From the NCBI RefSeq assembly GCF_014490725.1, contig NZ_JACOQL010000004.1, forward strand, positions 248,001 to 312,000: a stretch of 64,000 nucleotides of DNA. Reading direction: 5' to 3'. Of this stretch, positions 1 through 8,712 are shown in pieces. Within the stretch, counting starts at the first letter, position 1. Every line of letters starts with the position of its first letter. Both the position numbers and the translations under genes were made by a program. Origin of the DNA: Paracoccus amoyensis (GTDB taxonomy: Bacteria; Pseudomonadota; Alphaproteobacteria; Rhodobacterales; Rhodobacteraceae). The notes under the pieces were generated by a model that did not search any database, was not told the origin of the DNA, and was given only the letters and a program-made list of their open reading frames with translations.

Positions 1-1172
1 AGGGCGTGGACATCGTGGGTGCCTTCGTAGGTGTTGACGGTTTCAAGGTTCATCATATGGCGGATGACCTGATATTCTTCGGAAATACCGTTGCCGCCGT
101 GCATGTCGCGCGCCCAACGGGCGATTTCGAGGGCCTTGCCACAATTGTTGCGTTTGATGATCGAGATCATTTCGGGCGCGGCCTGCGCTTCGTCCATCAG
201 GCGGCCAACGCGCAGGCTGCCTTGCAGGCCAAGCGCGATTTCGGTCAGCATGTTGGCCATTTTCAGCTGATGGAGCTGAGTCTGGGCCAGCGGTTTGCCG
301 AACTGAGTGCGATCCAGGCCGTATTGGCGGGCGGCATGCAGGCAAAATTCGGCAGCACCCAAGGCACCCCAGCTGATGCCGTAACGAGCGCGGTTCAGAC
401 AGCCGAACGGGCCTTTCAGACCTTCGACATTGGGCAGCAGGGCGTCTTCGCCGACCTCGACATTATCCATGACGATTTCGCCGGTGATCGAGGCGCGCAA
501 CGACAGTTTGCCACCGATCTTGGGGGCAGACAGACCCTTCGTGCCCTTGTCCAGCACAAAGCCGCGGATCTTGCCGCCATGCGCTTCGGATTTCGCCCAG
601 ACGACAAATACGTCGGCGATGGGCGAGTTCGAGATCCACATTTTGGCACCGTTCAGGACATAGCCTTGATCGGTCTTTTTCGCGACGGTCTTCATGCCTG
701 CGGGGTCAGATCCGGCATCGGGTTCGGTCAGGCCGAAACAGCCGATCCATTCGCCGGAAGCCAGTTTGGGCAGGTATTTCTGCCGCTGTTCTTCGCTGCC
801 GTAAGCATAGATCGGGTACATCACCAGCGAGGATTGCACCGACATCATGCTGCGATAGCCGCTGTCGACCCGTTCCACCTCGCGGGCGACCAGGCCATAG
901 GCGACGTAAGATGCACCAAGCCCGCCATATTCTTCGGGGATGGTGATGCCCAGCAGGCCCATTTCACCCATCTCACGGAAAATCGCAGGATCGGTTTCTT
1001 CGTTGCGATAGGCGTCGATGACGCGGGGTTGCAGTTTGTTCTGCGCATAGGCGCGGGCCGCATCGCGCAACATCCGCTCTTCTTCGGTCAGTTGGTCGTC
1101 AAGCCGGAAGGGGTCTTCCCAATCGAAACGTCCCAGATCGGGTGCGTCTTTTGCTTTCAATGTTCCAGCCAT
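1..1172 (-). CDS. gcdH: Glutaryl-CoA dehydrogenase (acyl-CoA dehydrogenase family), 3' end outside the window
   Basis: FAD enzyme that oxidises and decarboxylates glutaryl-CoA to crotonyl-CoA in lysine/tryptophan breakdown (family knowledge). About 390 codons are visible. The N-terminus reads [20 protein letters not shown], followed by the acyl-CoA dehydrogenase core with [13 protein letters not shown] (FAD/substrate region) and, close to the window edge, [11 protein letters not shown]. The glutamate of that motif is the catalytic base of glutaryl-CoA dehydrogenases. The start ATG at 1170-1172 is preceded on the - strand by AGGAGG about six bases away. The gene is divergent from the OmpA-like gene, leaving a 158 bp shared upstream region. 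The C-terminus is cut by the window, not by mutation. A closely related acyl-CoA dehydrogenase is the only real alternative. Confidence 0.9.
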   Translation of the reverse strand, partial: MAGTLKAKDAPDLGRFDWEDPFRLDDQLTEEERMLRDAARAYAQNKLQPRVIDAYRNEETDPAIFREMGEMGLLGITIPEEYGGLGASYVAYGLVAREVERVDSGYRSMMSVQSSLVMYPIYAYGSEEQRQKYLPKLASGEWIGCFGLTEPDAGSDPAGMKTVAKKTDQGYVLNGAKMWISNSPIADVFVVWAKSEAHGGKIRGFVLDKGTKGLSAPKIGGKLSLRASITGEIVMDNVEVGEDALLPNVEGLKGPFGCLNRARYGISWGALGAAEFCLHAARQYGLDRTQFGKPLAQTQLHQLKMANMLTEIALGLQGSLRVGRLMDEAQAAPEMISIIKRNNCGKALEIARWARDMHGGNGISEEYQVIRHMMNLETVNTYEGTHDVHA

Positions 1173-1330
1173 GCCGTCCTCCTCTTTAGCCACGAGATGT
1201 TTAGGATGGATGTTCGGATGTGGCAATGCGCGTGATCACGCCTTGTTCAGGCTGTATTATGGAACCCGATGCCACGCATTCTGTTATGTCGGCAGCTTAG
1301 CAATCGACGCCTCGGGGGAAAGGAGACCTC

Positions 1331-3574
1331 ATGCGCCGGATTATCCATAACTCGACAGCTATTGCTGCCTGTCTGTCGCTTCTGGCACCGCAATTCGCAC
1401 AAGCCCAACTGGTTGGTGCGGGTGCACCCTACAATGCTGCCGACAGCCAGCCACAATTTGCTGACGATTCGATTATCCTTGCCCAGGCCGAGCGGGATGA
1501 ACAGCAGGCCAAGCCGCGCCGTAACCAGCAGCAGGCTGAAGAAAACCGGCGTCAGCGCCGCGAACGCGCGGAAAAACGCCAAGAGCGTCAGGCCGACCAA
1601 CGGCAAGAGCAGGGCGAGCGGGCACAGCAGCGCCAGCGTCGTCAGGCCGACCGCGAAGAGCAGCGCGGTGAGCGTGCAGAGCAGCGCGAGCGGCGGCAAG
1701 AGCGTCAGCAGGCCAATCAACAGCGCCGCAATGCCGAACGTCCCCAAACTGCCGACCGCGAGCAAGAGCGCCGTCGTCCGCAAGCTGCCGAGCGCAAGCA
1801 AGAGGCCGAGCGGCCACGCCAACAGCGAGCCGACGACAATCGGGAACGTCCGCGCCAACGGGATGCCCAGCAGCGCGAGGATTCGCATATAGGGATGCGG
1901 GCCGAAGATCGTCCGCGTGTTGCGCCCAGCCAGCGGGATGATCTGGGCGCAGCCCTGGCCGCTGAACGTGAACAGCGCCGGGGGAATCGTCAGGAACGCG
2001 CCGAGCGCCAAGAGCGGCAAGAGCGCCGTGCCGCTGAAGAGCGTCGGGAAAACCGTCGTGATGCTGCCGAGCGTGCAGAGCGTCGCGAAGCCCAACAGGA
2101 ACGCCATGAGCGTCAGGAGCGTCGTGAGGCGCAGCGCGAACGTGAGGAGCGCCGCGAACGCCAAGAGCGTCGTGAGCGGCAGGAAGCCCGTCAGCGTTCG
2201 ACACTGGCCACCGGTGGCCGTGCCCAGCAGCGCAATGAAGAAATGCGCAACATGAGCACGGTTCTGAAAACCGAAGTTGACGGCGGCCTGCGTGATTCCG
2301 ATCTGCGTTGCCTGTCGGGTGGCAGCCCGCCTTGCGGCAACAATGGTGCGCGCATGGTGACGCCGGAAGGCGCGGTTGTTGTGCGCAACAGGGAAGGTCA
2401 GCTTGTTCTGGCTCCCCGAGATGAGCAGCTTTACCGCGTCACCGATGAAGGCCGCTTCGTGCGCCGTGCGGCGGAAGAGGACCGCCGTGAAACGCTTATC
2501 TCTCGCGAAGCCGCCAGAGAGCGTCGCGTGGCAGAAGATGTTGCTGCACTGCTAAGCGGGAAGGGGCGTGTACGGGAAGAGCGTATCACCCGTGACAACT
2601 ATCGCCGTTCGGACCAGGATTTCCGAACCAGTCTGGCCGATGCTTTGGACCGGGACCGTCGCGACCGCAATCGGGATGACGACGATGATGGCGGTAACGA
2701 TCTGATGAAAGCACTTTTGCTTGGCGGTGGTGCACTGGCCCTTGGGGCGATGCTGAGCAACAATCGTCAGGTTGCGCTAAGTTCGCCCGACCGGGTGGTG
2801 CTGACACGTCCCGATGGAAGTCAGGAAATCATCAAGGATGAAACTGCGCTGTTGCGTCAGCCAGGGTCCACGGTGACCACGGAAGAGTTTGATGACGGCT
2901 CTACCCGGACCATCGTAACCCGTGCCGATGGCAGCAAGGTGGTGACCATTCGTGATGCGGACCTGCGTGTTCTGCGCCGCTCGGTCATCTCGCCTGATGG
3001 TCGCACGGTTCGCCTGATCGATGACACGCAAGAGGTTGCACCGGTGGATCTTGCAACGCTGCCTGCACCTGCGCCGGTTTACAGCACCAACAGCGATATG
3101 GACGAAGCGGCCCTGCGTGAGGCGCTGTATCAGGAATCCGACGCCGATCGCCGCTTTACCCTCGGCCAGATTCGGAACGTGCCCGAAGTTCGTTCGCTTG
3201 CTGCGCCTGTGAATATTGATGCGATAACCTTCGATACCGGGTCCGCAGCAATCAACGCCGGACAGGCCGAGCAACTGGCGGGTCTGGGCGAAGTGATCGA
3301 ACAGGCTGTCATGGACAATCCGCAAGAGGTTTTCCTGATCGAAGGTCACACCGATACGGTTGGCTCGGAGGCCGCAAACCTTGCGCTGTCTGACCGCCGC
3401 GCCGAATCGGTCGCCTTGGCGCTGTCGGAATATTACGGTGTGCCGCCGGAAAACCTTGTCGTGCAAGGTTATGGCGAACAGTTTCCCAGCATCCGCAGCG
3501 ATGGCGATATCCGTGAAAATCGCCGCGCCTCGGTTCGTCGGATCACGGATCTGCTTCAAACCGAACAAGAGTGA
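1331..3574 (+). CDS. OmpA-family outer-membrane/periplasmic protein with long Arg/Glu/Gln-rich region
   Basis: 747 residues. A signal peptide (MRRIIHNSTAIAACLSLLAP, cleavage probably after AQA) is followed at about residues 50-290 by an extremely biased segment of R, E, Q, A and D in RQERQERR-like runs. A short glycine-rich hydrophobic stretch (LLLGGGALALGAML) lies near residue 465, then DGS-containing beta-like segments, and a C-terminal OmpA peptidoglycan-binding domain. That domain is recognisable by ITFDTGSAAI, EGHTDTVGS, LSDRRAESV, GYGEQFPS and ENRRASVRR. The start ATG has GGAAAGGAGA just upstream. The OmpA domain suggests anchoring to peptidoglycan; the charged region may form a long helix or extended spacer (inference). 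It ends before a strong bidirectional terminator. Confidence 0.85.
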   Translation: MRRIIHNSTAIAACLSLLAPQFAQAQLVGAGAPYNAADSQPQFADDSIILAQAERDEQQAKPRRNQQQAEENRRQRRERAEKRQERQADQRQEQGERAQQRQRRQADREEQRGERAEQRERRQERQQANQQRRNAERPQTADREQERRRPQAAERKQEAERPRQQRADDNRERPRQRDAQQREDSHIGMRAEDRPRVAPSQRDDLGAALAAEREQRRGNRQERAERQERQERRAAEERRENRRDAAERAERREAQQERHERQERREAQREREERRERQERRERQEARQRSTLATGGRAQQRNEEMRNMSTVLKTEVDGGLRDSDLRCLSGGSPPCGNNGARMVTPEGAVVVRNREGQLVLAPRDEQLYRVTDEGRFVRRAAEEDRRETLISREAARERRVAEDVAALLSGKGRVREERITRDNYRRSDQDFRTSLADALDRDRRDRNRDDDDDGGNDLMKALLLGGGALALGAMLSNNRQVALSSPDRVVLTRPDGSQEIIKDETALLRQPGSTVTTEEFDDGSTRTIVTRADGSKVVTIRDADLRVLRRSVISPDGRTVRLIDDTQEVAPVDLATLPAPAPVYSTNSDMDEAALREALYQESDADRRFTLGQIRNVPEVRSLAAPVNIDAITFDTGSAAINAGQAEQLAGLGEVIEQAVMDNPQEVFLIEGHTDTVGSEAANLALSDRRAESVALALSEYYGVPPENLVVQGYGEQFPSIRSDGDIRENRRASVRRITDLLQTEQE

Positions 3575-3606
3575 TCGTGCCGGCGTGACGGATTATCGAC
3601 AAAAAG

Positions 3607-3634
3607 AAAGGCCCCGGTTCGACCGGGGCCTTTT
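3607..3634. terminator. Bidirectional rho-independent terminator between convergent genes
   Basis: A perfect 9-bp GC stem (GGCCCCGGT / ACCGGGGCC, 3610-3618 and 3622-3630) with a TCG loop, flanked by an A-run on the left and a T-run on the right. It can therefore work for the OmpA-like gene (+) and for the CoA-binding protein gene (-), which converge here. Confidence 0.9.
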
Positions 3635-3669
3635 CGTTTCTGGCGCCTGCTTCTGTGGACCGATATGGA

Positions 3670-4113
3670 TCAGGCCAGACGTGCAAATTCGATCTTTGGG
3701 CATCGGTCCTGCACAACGGTAATGCTGTGACCCCGCGCTTTTTCTGCGGCCCGGTCATCGCGCACACCAAGCTGACACCAGATGGTTCGCAGTTTGGGCA
3801 GGTGCTGCAGCGCCTGGTCAACGATGTCTGACACGGCTTCTGGGCGTCGGAAAATATCAACCATATCAACATGTTCCGATGTAGGGATATCGGCCAGGCT
3901 TGCATAGGTCTTTTCGCCCAGGATGGTTTTGCCCGCATGTCCGGCATTGACGGGAATTACCCGCATGCCCATTGCCTGCAAATAACGGGCGACCCCCCAG
4001 CTTGGTCTTGCTTCATTCGGCGAAAGCCCGACCATGGCCACGACCCGCGTCGTCGCCATGATCCGTGCCATGTCGTCGTCTTCATCAGCATAATCGTCTA
4101 GCTGGATATTCAT
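3670..4113 (-). CDS. CoA-binding domain protein (YccU-like)
   Basis: 147 residues. A small Rossmann-like protein of the CoA-binding family: RVVAMVGLSPNEARPSW at the N-terminus is the nucleotide-binding glycine region, and IWCQLGV lies in the second half. The family is widespread and its physiological role is not settled. The frame stays open upstream to 4266, but the extension looks non-coding. I start at the ATG 4111-4113 (MNIQLDDYADEDD), which has GAGGGGG upstream and matches the usual family length. It converges on the OmpA-like gene across the terminator at 3607. Confidence 0.8.
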   Translation of the reverse strand: MNIQLDDYADEDDDMARIMATTRVVAMVGLSPNEARPSWGVARYLQAMGMRVIPVNAGHAGKTILGEKTYASLADIPTSEHVDMVDIFRRPEAVSDIVDQALQHLPKLRTIWCQLGVRDDRAAEKARGHSITVVQDRCPKIEFARLA

Positions 4114-4337
4114 CGCGAGCCCCCTCTCGTTCTGAACGTGGGTATAATGTTTCATATAAAAGGCGCCCGGTCCATATGATTGGCCGGGCGCAAGTCGCGG
4201 AACGAGGGACAGTGATCCGAACATGACCGTTCCGGGGTCACGTTCTTTAGGGTAAATGGGCATCACCTATGAAAAGTTCCAGTCCCGTAGCGACTTTGTG
4301 ATTCCAGATCACGTGAATGCGAGGGGTGCCACCAGTG

Positions 4338-4745
4338 TCACCGGCTTTGCCAGACCGAGTGCGCGCGGGAAAGAATCGGCCCGGTGTCCCGGCTGAATTC
4401 CCGCTGCGCCGCGCGCGAGCGAAGCAGATAGATTCGATGATCTATGACAACAAAGTAGTTCGGGTCACCGATCAGAAACCGGCCTTTTGACAGTTCAACC
4501 GGGCAATAGCCGTCAAAGACGGGCGTATAAGTGCGGGGATCGGCCTCGAACCGGGCACGGTTTTCTTCGCTGGCAAAATGCCAGACCTTGCCTTTCCACA
4601 TGGTCGCGATGTCGCTGCGGCCGGGCAGGGCCTGATTCTGCCGGATGTAGCCGACCGGATCGAAGCCCTCTAACGCCCAGTCCTGTGCAGCCGCTGGCAA
4701 CGCGGATGCAAAGGACAGAAAGAACAGGATAAGCAGGTTTTTCAT
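4338..4745 (-). CDS. Exported YHS domain-containing protein
   Basis: 135 residues. It has a classical signal peptide (MKNLLILFFLSFASALPAAA) and a mature part with the YHS-domain pattern: GFDPVGYIRQ, a tryptophan-rich WKGKVWHFAS and RFEADPRTYTPVFDGYC. YHS-family proteins of this type are periplasmic and often thought to bind metal, but no function is proved. The single conserved cysteine in DGYCPVEL is visible. It lies between the CoA-binding gene and rlmB on the same strand, with gaps of 224 and 86 bp, so it is probably transcribed separately. Confidence 0.8.
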   Translation of the reverse strand: MKNLLILFFLSFASALPAAAQDWALEGFDPVGYIRQNQALPGRSDIATMWKGKVWHFASEENRARFEADPRTYTPVFDGYCPVELSKGRFLIGDPNYFVVIDHRIYLLRSRAAQREFSRDTGPILSRAHSVWQSR

Positions 4746-4831
4746 GGCCGCGTCAGATTCGAAGACTCCTAAGCTGGTGGTCTACCCCATGATTCTCAAC
4801 TTTCCTGCGGCGTATGTCGCAGGGATGTGAT

Positions 4832-5635
4832 TTAGCCGCGTCCCGCCGCATACAAGGCCACCGCCGCCGCGTTCGAGACATTCAGCGATCCAAAATCGGC
4901 TGCAAAGGGAATGCGGGCGACATAGTCGCAGGTTTTCATCGTCAGTTCACGCATGCCCGGCCCTTCGGCCCCCATGACCAGACAAATCGCGCGACCGGGC
5001 AGGTCGTTCAGCAGGGTTGGCAGCGTTTCCTCGCCCGTGCCGTCAAGCCCGATCAGGATGAAGCCCATCCCCTTCAGTTGCGTCAACGCCTCGGCCAGAT
5101 TGGGGACGCGCAGATAGGGCTGCCGCTCCAGCGCGCCAGAAGCAGTTTTTGCCAAAGCCCCGGTTTCGGGGGCAGAGTGTCGGGCGGGTGCGATGACGGC
5201 CCGCGCGCCAAAAACCTCGGCCGATCGCAGAATTGCCCCGATATTGTGGGGATCGGTGACGCGGTCCAATGCCACCAGCAACGGGCGCTGTTCGCCGGGG
5301 GCTTCGCGCAGCGCAACTTCGCTGAGGCTGCCCCATTTCAGCGGCTTCACCTCTAACGCTGCACCCTGATGAACACTGTCGGGGGCAAGCGGCACGACTT
5401 TGCCAAAGACACGCGGATCGGTGATTTCGGGTTCCATCCCGTGCAGATCGCCCAGACGATCCACCGCATTTTGTGTCACGACCAGCCGCAGCTTTTCCCG
5501 CGAGGGATTGGCCAGTGCGTCACGAACGGCGTGCAAACCGAACAGCCAGACGGTTTCGGCCGCGGCCGCGCGACGCGCACGTTCCTTGTCGATCACCCAG
5601 GTGGGCTTTTTCGATTTTCCAGAATTTTCAGCCAT
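4832..5635 (-). CDS. rlmB: 23S rRNA (guanosine-2'-O-)-methyltransferase, TrmH/SPOUT family
   Basis: 267 residues. It methylates a guanosine 2'-OH of 23S rRNA using SAM (RlmB role, by family). All three SPOUT motifs are visible: motif 1 ALDRVTDPHNIGAILRSAE, motif 2 LVMGAEGPGMREL, and motif 3 LNVSNAAAVALYA, which form the knotted SAM site. The N-terminal substrate-binding domain starts with TVWLFGLHAVRDAL. It is preceded by a short lysine-rich tail. It lies directly next to tRNA-Tyr on the opposite strand. Confidence 0.92.
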   Translation of the reverse strand: MAENSGKSKKPTWVIDKERARRAAAAETVWLFGLHAVRDALANPSREKLRLVVTQNAVDRLGDLHGMEPEITDPRVFGKVVPLAPDSVHQGAALEVKPLKWGSLSEVALREAPGEQRPLLVALDRVTDPHNIGAILRSAEVFGARAVIAPARHSAPETGALAKTASGALERQPYLRVPNLAEALTQLKGMGFILIGLDGTGEETLPTLLNDLPGRAICLVMGAEGPGMRELTMKTCDYVARIPFAADFGSLNVSNAAAVALYAAGRG

Positions 5636-5757
5636 TGGATGATCCTTTTGTCAGGCTTCTTAATCGCCCGTTAGATAGCTTTCGCGCAAGACCCCGAAAT
5701 CTGCTTGACGCCCCCTGATCTGGCAGCTAATCACCCCCCCACGCCGAGGCGTTCGGC

Positions 5758-5841
5758 GGGCGACGTGCTGCAAGGTGCGGCAGCGGACTGTAACTCCGCC
5801 GGGGAGACCCATGCCTGGTTCGATTCCAGGGTCGCCCACCA
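5758..5841 (+). tRNA. tRNA-Tyr (anticodon GTA)
   Basis: 84 nt including an encoded CCA. Acceptor strands GGGCGAC (5758-5764) and GTCGCCC (5831-5837) pair perfectly. The anticodon arm is GCGGA-CTGTAAC-TCCGC with GTA at positions 34-36. A long variable arm (about 14 nt) marks it as class II, as expected for bacterial tRNA-Tyr. The T arm is CCTGG-TTCGATT-CCAGG. It borders the type VI secretion island that begins about 340 bp downstream. Confidence 0.95.
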
Positions 5842-6180
5842 CTTTCTTTCAAATCAAATGATTAGACGCTGAATTCAAGTGGTGCGCCATCTGAGTGAGC
5901 CAAAAGATGCGTCGAACATCCTATCTGAGTCGTTCTCGTCTCGGGCGGCCCGCCGCCTGCGCGACACTATCAGGTTCATTCGCGTCCGAAAGACCGCCAG
6001 ACTTCATCGGCCGGGATGCCTTTCCAACGGCCAGATCTCGGCGGGCGGTGAGTGTGAAAAATTACGTTTGCATTTCTTGCCAAGCTGACAGGACATCAGC
6101 TGAGAGCATTCTGTTTACCGGGATTTCGGATGCGGCTATTGTGAGTCTAATTTGACGCCTGCATTTTCTGGAGCCGCCTT
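5842..6180 (+). other. Intergenic stretch between tRNA-Tyr and the vgrG remnant, no gene recognised
   Basis: About 340 bp. The open frames here have no recognisable protein features or good ribosome binding site. No copy of the tRNA 3' end, integrase gene or transposase remnant was seen. The last bases carry CTGGAGCCGCCTT, a plausible ribosome binding site for the vgrG start at 6181. Confidence 0.5.
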
Positions 6181-7045
6181 ATGAACGCACCGCTTCGCCA
6201 GTCCGAGCGTCTTGGTCGGCTGACCACCGAGCTTGGGCCTGACGTTCTGTCGCTGCTGCGCTTTGACGGCGAAGATCATCTCAACGATCTGTTCGAATAC
6301 CGGGTCGAGGCGCTGGCCACCCGCGACGACCTTGATTTCGATGCGTTGGTCGGCACCCATGCCACGGTCGAGATCGAGGGCCGCGAGGGGGTTCGAACCT
6401 TCGACGGGATCGTCACACAGGCTCGATGGGCGGGGTCTTGAAGAAATTTATTTTCACGCACAACGAGACTGGACCTGTAAAGTAGAAAACCACCACACAA
6501 CGCGAATCGACAATATGAAGATCGAATCTGTCGGAGCTTCCAGCCTGACCGAGATAAGGCTTTCGGATATTCACAACATTGGAATGAACATGGTTGTGAA
6601 TGTCAGAGTTGGTCCCGAGGGAGCATTTGTTCGCCATCCTAGAACACAGGATGCGGAGGGTATTCGCGAGGCAAGTTATGCGTTTTCTGAAGCAAGCCAA
6701 GATTTATCGGGTAGCGGGAACTATGCACTGAGCGCGTTACAGAACATTTCGATGGCTGCCGGAAAAAACTTGGATGTCAACGCCGATAGAGACATTGCCG
6801 TCTCGGCGGGAGGCGACACAACCACGACCATTCGCGGAATGACGACGCACAGTTCGGGCAAAGACCACATGCAGCTTGTGGGTGGTTCGATGCGAATTGA
6901 AGCGCACGAAGGGCTGCATCTACGCTGCGGCGCCTCGGAGCTAATCTTAAAGCCGGATGGAACCATCTTACTGAACGGTCGGAGTCTTGGACAAGCGTTT
7001 ACGGATGATATCAAGCTGACAGCAACGCGGATTGACCTGAACTGA
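6181..7045 (+). pseudogene. vgrG: VgrG (T6SS spike) with large internal deletion and frameshift
   Basis: VgrG trimers form the tip of the type VI secretion spike and carry effectors. The first 85 codons are a normal VgrG N-terminus (LRFDGEDHLNDLFEYRVEAL, then TFDGIVTQARWAG). The frame stops at 6439-6441. In a second frame from about 6430 the text continues as EEIYFHAQRDW...VENHHTTRID, which is the start of the VgrG C-terminal needle region. It ends with the needle tip (SAGGDTTTTIRGMTTHSS, MRIEAHEGLHLRCG, LKPDGTILLNGRSLG) at 7045. The middle of the usual protein is missing, and the join changes frame, so full-length VgrG cannot be made. A product starting inside the tip region cannot be excluded. 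The stop overlaps the next ATG (TGATG). Confidence 0.85.
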
Positions 7046-7235
7046 TGCCGAAGAAAGGGCTCCTTTTCATTGTAATAGCAACCCTACTTGGTGCGATTGG
7101 AACGGCTACAATTCTTTCGGCGGACAGCCATCAGGGAGAGGCGACGGTGAAGGCTCATTTGACGTTGTATGTTGGCGGGGAACTGCTCAGGGATGGAGGA
7201 ACAGTGATTGTAGCTTCGATACCTGTTTCATATAA
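6971..7235 (+). repeat. Module duplication, copy 1 (vgrG 3' end plus start of gene A1)
   Basis: Direct repeat with 7995-8258. It covers the last about 75 bp of vgrG (from CTGAACGGTCGGAGTCTTGG) and roughly the first 190 bp of gene A1. Identity is very high in the first 230 bp and then fades. Offset is 1,024 bp before a single-base difference in the vgrG tail (ATATCAAGC versus ATATCAGC) and 1,023 bp after it. Confidence 0.9.
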
Positions 7236-7692
7236 AGAGTTACGCTCTTTTACTGGTGAAAATCCGACTACAGATGATCCAGATAATACAAAAAAGAGCG
7301 AACTTTCCAGCGACGATTTACTATTTGGCGCACGCGTTTGGGGACGAGTAAATTTTGTTGAAATGTACTACCCTGAGGGGGGTACGTTTGGTTTCAATTT
7401 GGTGGTAGATCTAAACGAACGAGTAGGCTCAAAGCTAATTACCGAGCGGGTTCTTGTTGGTGATGGCGGTTGGACGAACTGGAAATCCGGAGAAGACCAC
7501 ATATGGCCAGATGTTTCGACAATATATGTCGATGGACCTGTTGCACGTAAGAGCGAAGGACAGCTTGTTCGATCTGTACAGGGAAAGATAATGAATTTAG
7601 GTCCTAATGATTTTTCTTACCAAGGAGCAACTGTCTACATTCCCACAGCTGAACAATTGAGTGAAGGTACGTGGGGAAAGTTTTATGAGTGA
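7045..7692 (+). CDS. Module protein A1: membrane-anchored or exported protein of unknown function, T6SS-linked
   Basis: 215 residues, no family recognised. Residues about 5-25 (LLFIVIATLLGAIGTATIL) form a signal anchor or uncleaved signal peptide; the remainder would face the periplasm. It is 60-70% alike to A2 by eye, with the first about 60 residues nearly identical and the middle (about 66-95, 130-200) diverged; VNFVEMYYPEGGTFGFNL is shared. The ATG overlaps the vgrG stop by one base and its own stop overlaps B1 by 8 bp, so the genes are translationally coupled. Base composition is clearly lower in GC than the flanks. A periplasmic immunity protein or a secretion accessory are both possible (inference). 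Confidence 0.7.
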   Translation: MPKKGLLFIVIATLLGAIGTATILSADSHQGEATVKAHLTLYVGGELLRDGGTVIVASIPVSYKELRSFTGENPTTDDPDNTKKSELSSDDLLFGARVWGRVNFVEMYYPEGGTFGFNLVVDLNERVGSKLITERVLVGDGGWTNWKSGEDHIWPDVSTIYVDGPVARKSEGQLVRSVQGKIMNLGPNDFSYQGATVYIPTAEQLSEGTWGKFYE

Positions 7693-8068
7693 GATTTTTG
7701 TCCATACTAGATCCTTTCATCCCGACAAAAATTTTGGTGTGGGAGGACTTGGATTTGAAGGGGACAACAGAAAATTTTCTGTCGCAATTGATGACCTGAC
7801 TTCAAGAATATATCATTATATTCCAATCAATCTGCAAATTGGCAAGGCCGGCCAACCAGTCTGTGATTCCGATCATTCCCAAAACGCTATTGCCCATCAT
7901 GCTGTCAATGCGGCCGTCGATGCAGCCGAAACGGTATCTCGCTCTCCCGTCCGCTTGCCGGATGCGCCCCCGATGCAAAACGATTATGCGCAGCCTGAAC
8001 GGTCGGAGTCTTGGGCAAGCGTTTACGGACGATATCAGCTGACAGCAACACGGATCGACCTGAACTGA
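7685..8068 (+). pseudogene. Module protein B1: truncated copy of B2 fused to a vgrG 3' tail
   Basis: 127 codons from the ATG at 7685. The first about 95 residues match B2 (TRSFHPDKNFG.GGLGF, SDHSQNA.AHHAVNAAVDAA, ETVS.SPVR). After SPVRLPDAPPM the similarity to B2 stops and the DNA is instead a copy of the vgrG 3' end (from 7995). Because of a one-base deletion in that copy, the ORF re-enters the vgrG frame and ends LTATRIDLN, exactly as VgrG does. The stop again overlaps the next ATG as TGATG. The C-terminal about 140 residues of the B family are therefore lost. Likely non-functional as an effector, though a short protein could still be made. Confidence 0.8.
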
Positions 8069-8258
8069 TGCCGAAGACAGGGCTCCTTTTCATTGTCATA
8101 GCGACCCTACTTGGTGCGATTGGAACGGCTACAATTCTTTCGGCGGACAGCCATCAAGGAGAGGCGACGGTGAAGGCTCATCTGACGTTGTATGTTGGCG
8201 GGGAACTGCTCCGGAACGGAGGGACCGTGATCGTATCCTCAATCCCGATACCTGTGGA
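7995..8258 (+). repeat. Module duplication, copy 2 (vgrG 3' tail plus start of gene A2)
   Basis: Second copy of 6971-7235. In the vgrG frame this copy would read LNGRSLGQAFTDDIS and stop, because one A is missing relative to copy 1. It replaces the 3' half of B1. The downstream start of B2 (8709-8990) likewise repeats the start of B1 (7685-7965), so the repeated unit is vgrG tail + A + B. Confidence 0.9.
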
Positions 8259-8712
8259 TGAATTACGCGCAATGACGGGTCCCAATCCGGCGGCTAAAGA
8301 CGCAAATAACGCCAAGCGGGAGTATCTAGACCAAGATGACATCTTGCTTGGAGCTTATGTTACGGGGAGAGCTAATTTCGTTGAGATGTATTACCCTGAG
8401 GGAGGAACGTTCGGTTTCAATCTGGTTGCAGATCCAAGAGAAGCAACAATAACTGAATTGATAACGGAACGTCTTTTGGTTGGTGCTAGCCGCTGGCCAG
8501 ATCCAAAAAACCCTGGTGTTTGGATAGAAGCGGACACCTCAACTATTTTTGTAGATGGCCCCAAATCTTCCAAAAATGAAAGCCGACTCGTTCGAGTGAT
8601 AGAATCCAGGGTGAACCAGCTTGAGCCGGCGATTGTCCGGTACAATGGGGTGCGTGTTAAGATTCCAACTAGTAGTCAATTGAATAGCGCTTCATCCGGT
8701 GAGATTGAATGA
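8068..8712 (+). CDS. Module protein A2: membrane-anchored or exported protein, paralogue of A1
   Basis: 214 residues, family not recognised. Start ATG 8068-8070 is chosen because it corresponds to the A1 start and overlaps the preceding stop; the frame is open further upstream only through the vgrG tail copy. N-terminal signal anchor (MPKTGLLFIVIATLLGAIGT) as in A1. The first about 60 residues are almost identical to A1, then differences accumulate (VDELRAMTGPNPAAKDANNA; WPDPKNPGVWIEADTSTIF). Its stop overlaps the ATG of B2 by four bases (ATGA). Conserved leader plus diverged body is what paired immunity or accessory proteins of polymorphic toxins show, but this is inference. Confidence 0.7.
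   Translation: MPKTGLLFIVIATLLGAIGTATILSADSHQGEATVKAHLTLYVGGELLRNGGTVIVSSIPIPVDELRAMTGPNPAAKDANNAKREYLDQDDILLGAYVTGRANFVEMYYPEGGTFGFNLVADPREATITELITERLLVGASRWPDPKNPGVWIEADTSTIFVDGPKSSKNESRLVRVIESRVNQLEPAIVRYNGVRVKIPTSSQLNSASSGEIE

Noticed and set aside
1473..2204. Long open frames on both strands over the OmpA-like gene
   Set aside because: They mirror the Arg/Glu/Gln-rich repeat of the real gene; biased codons leave the other frames open.
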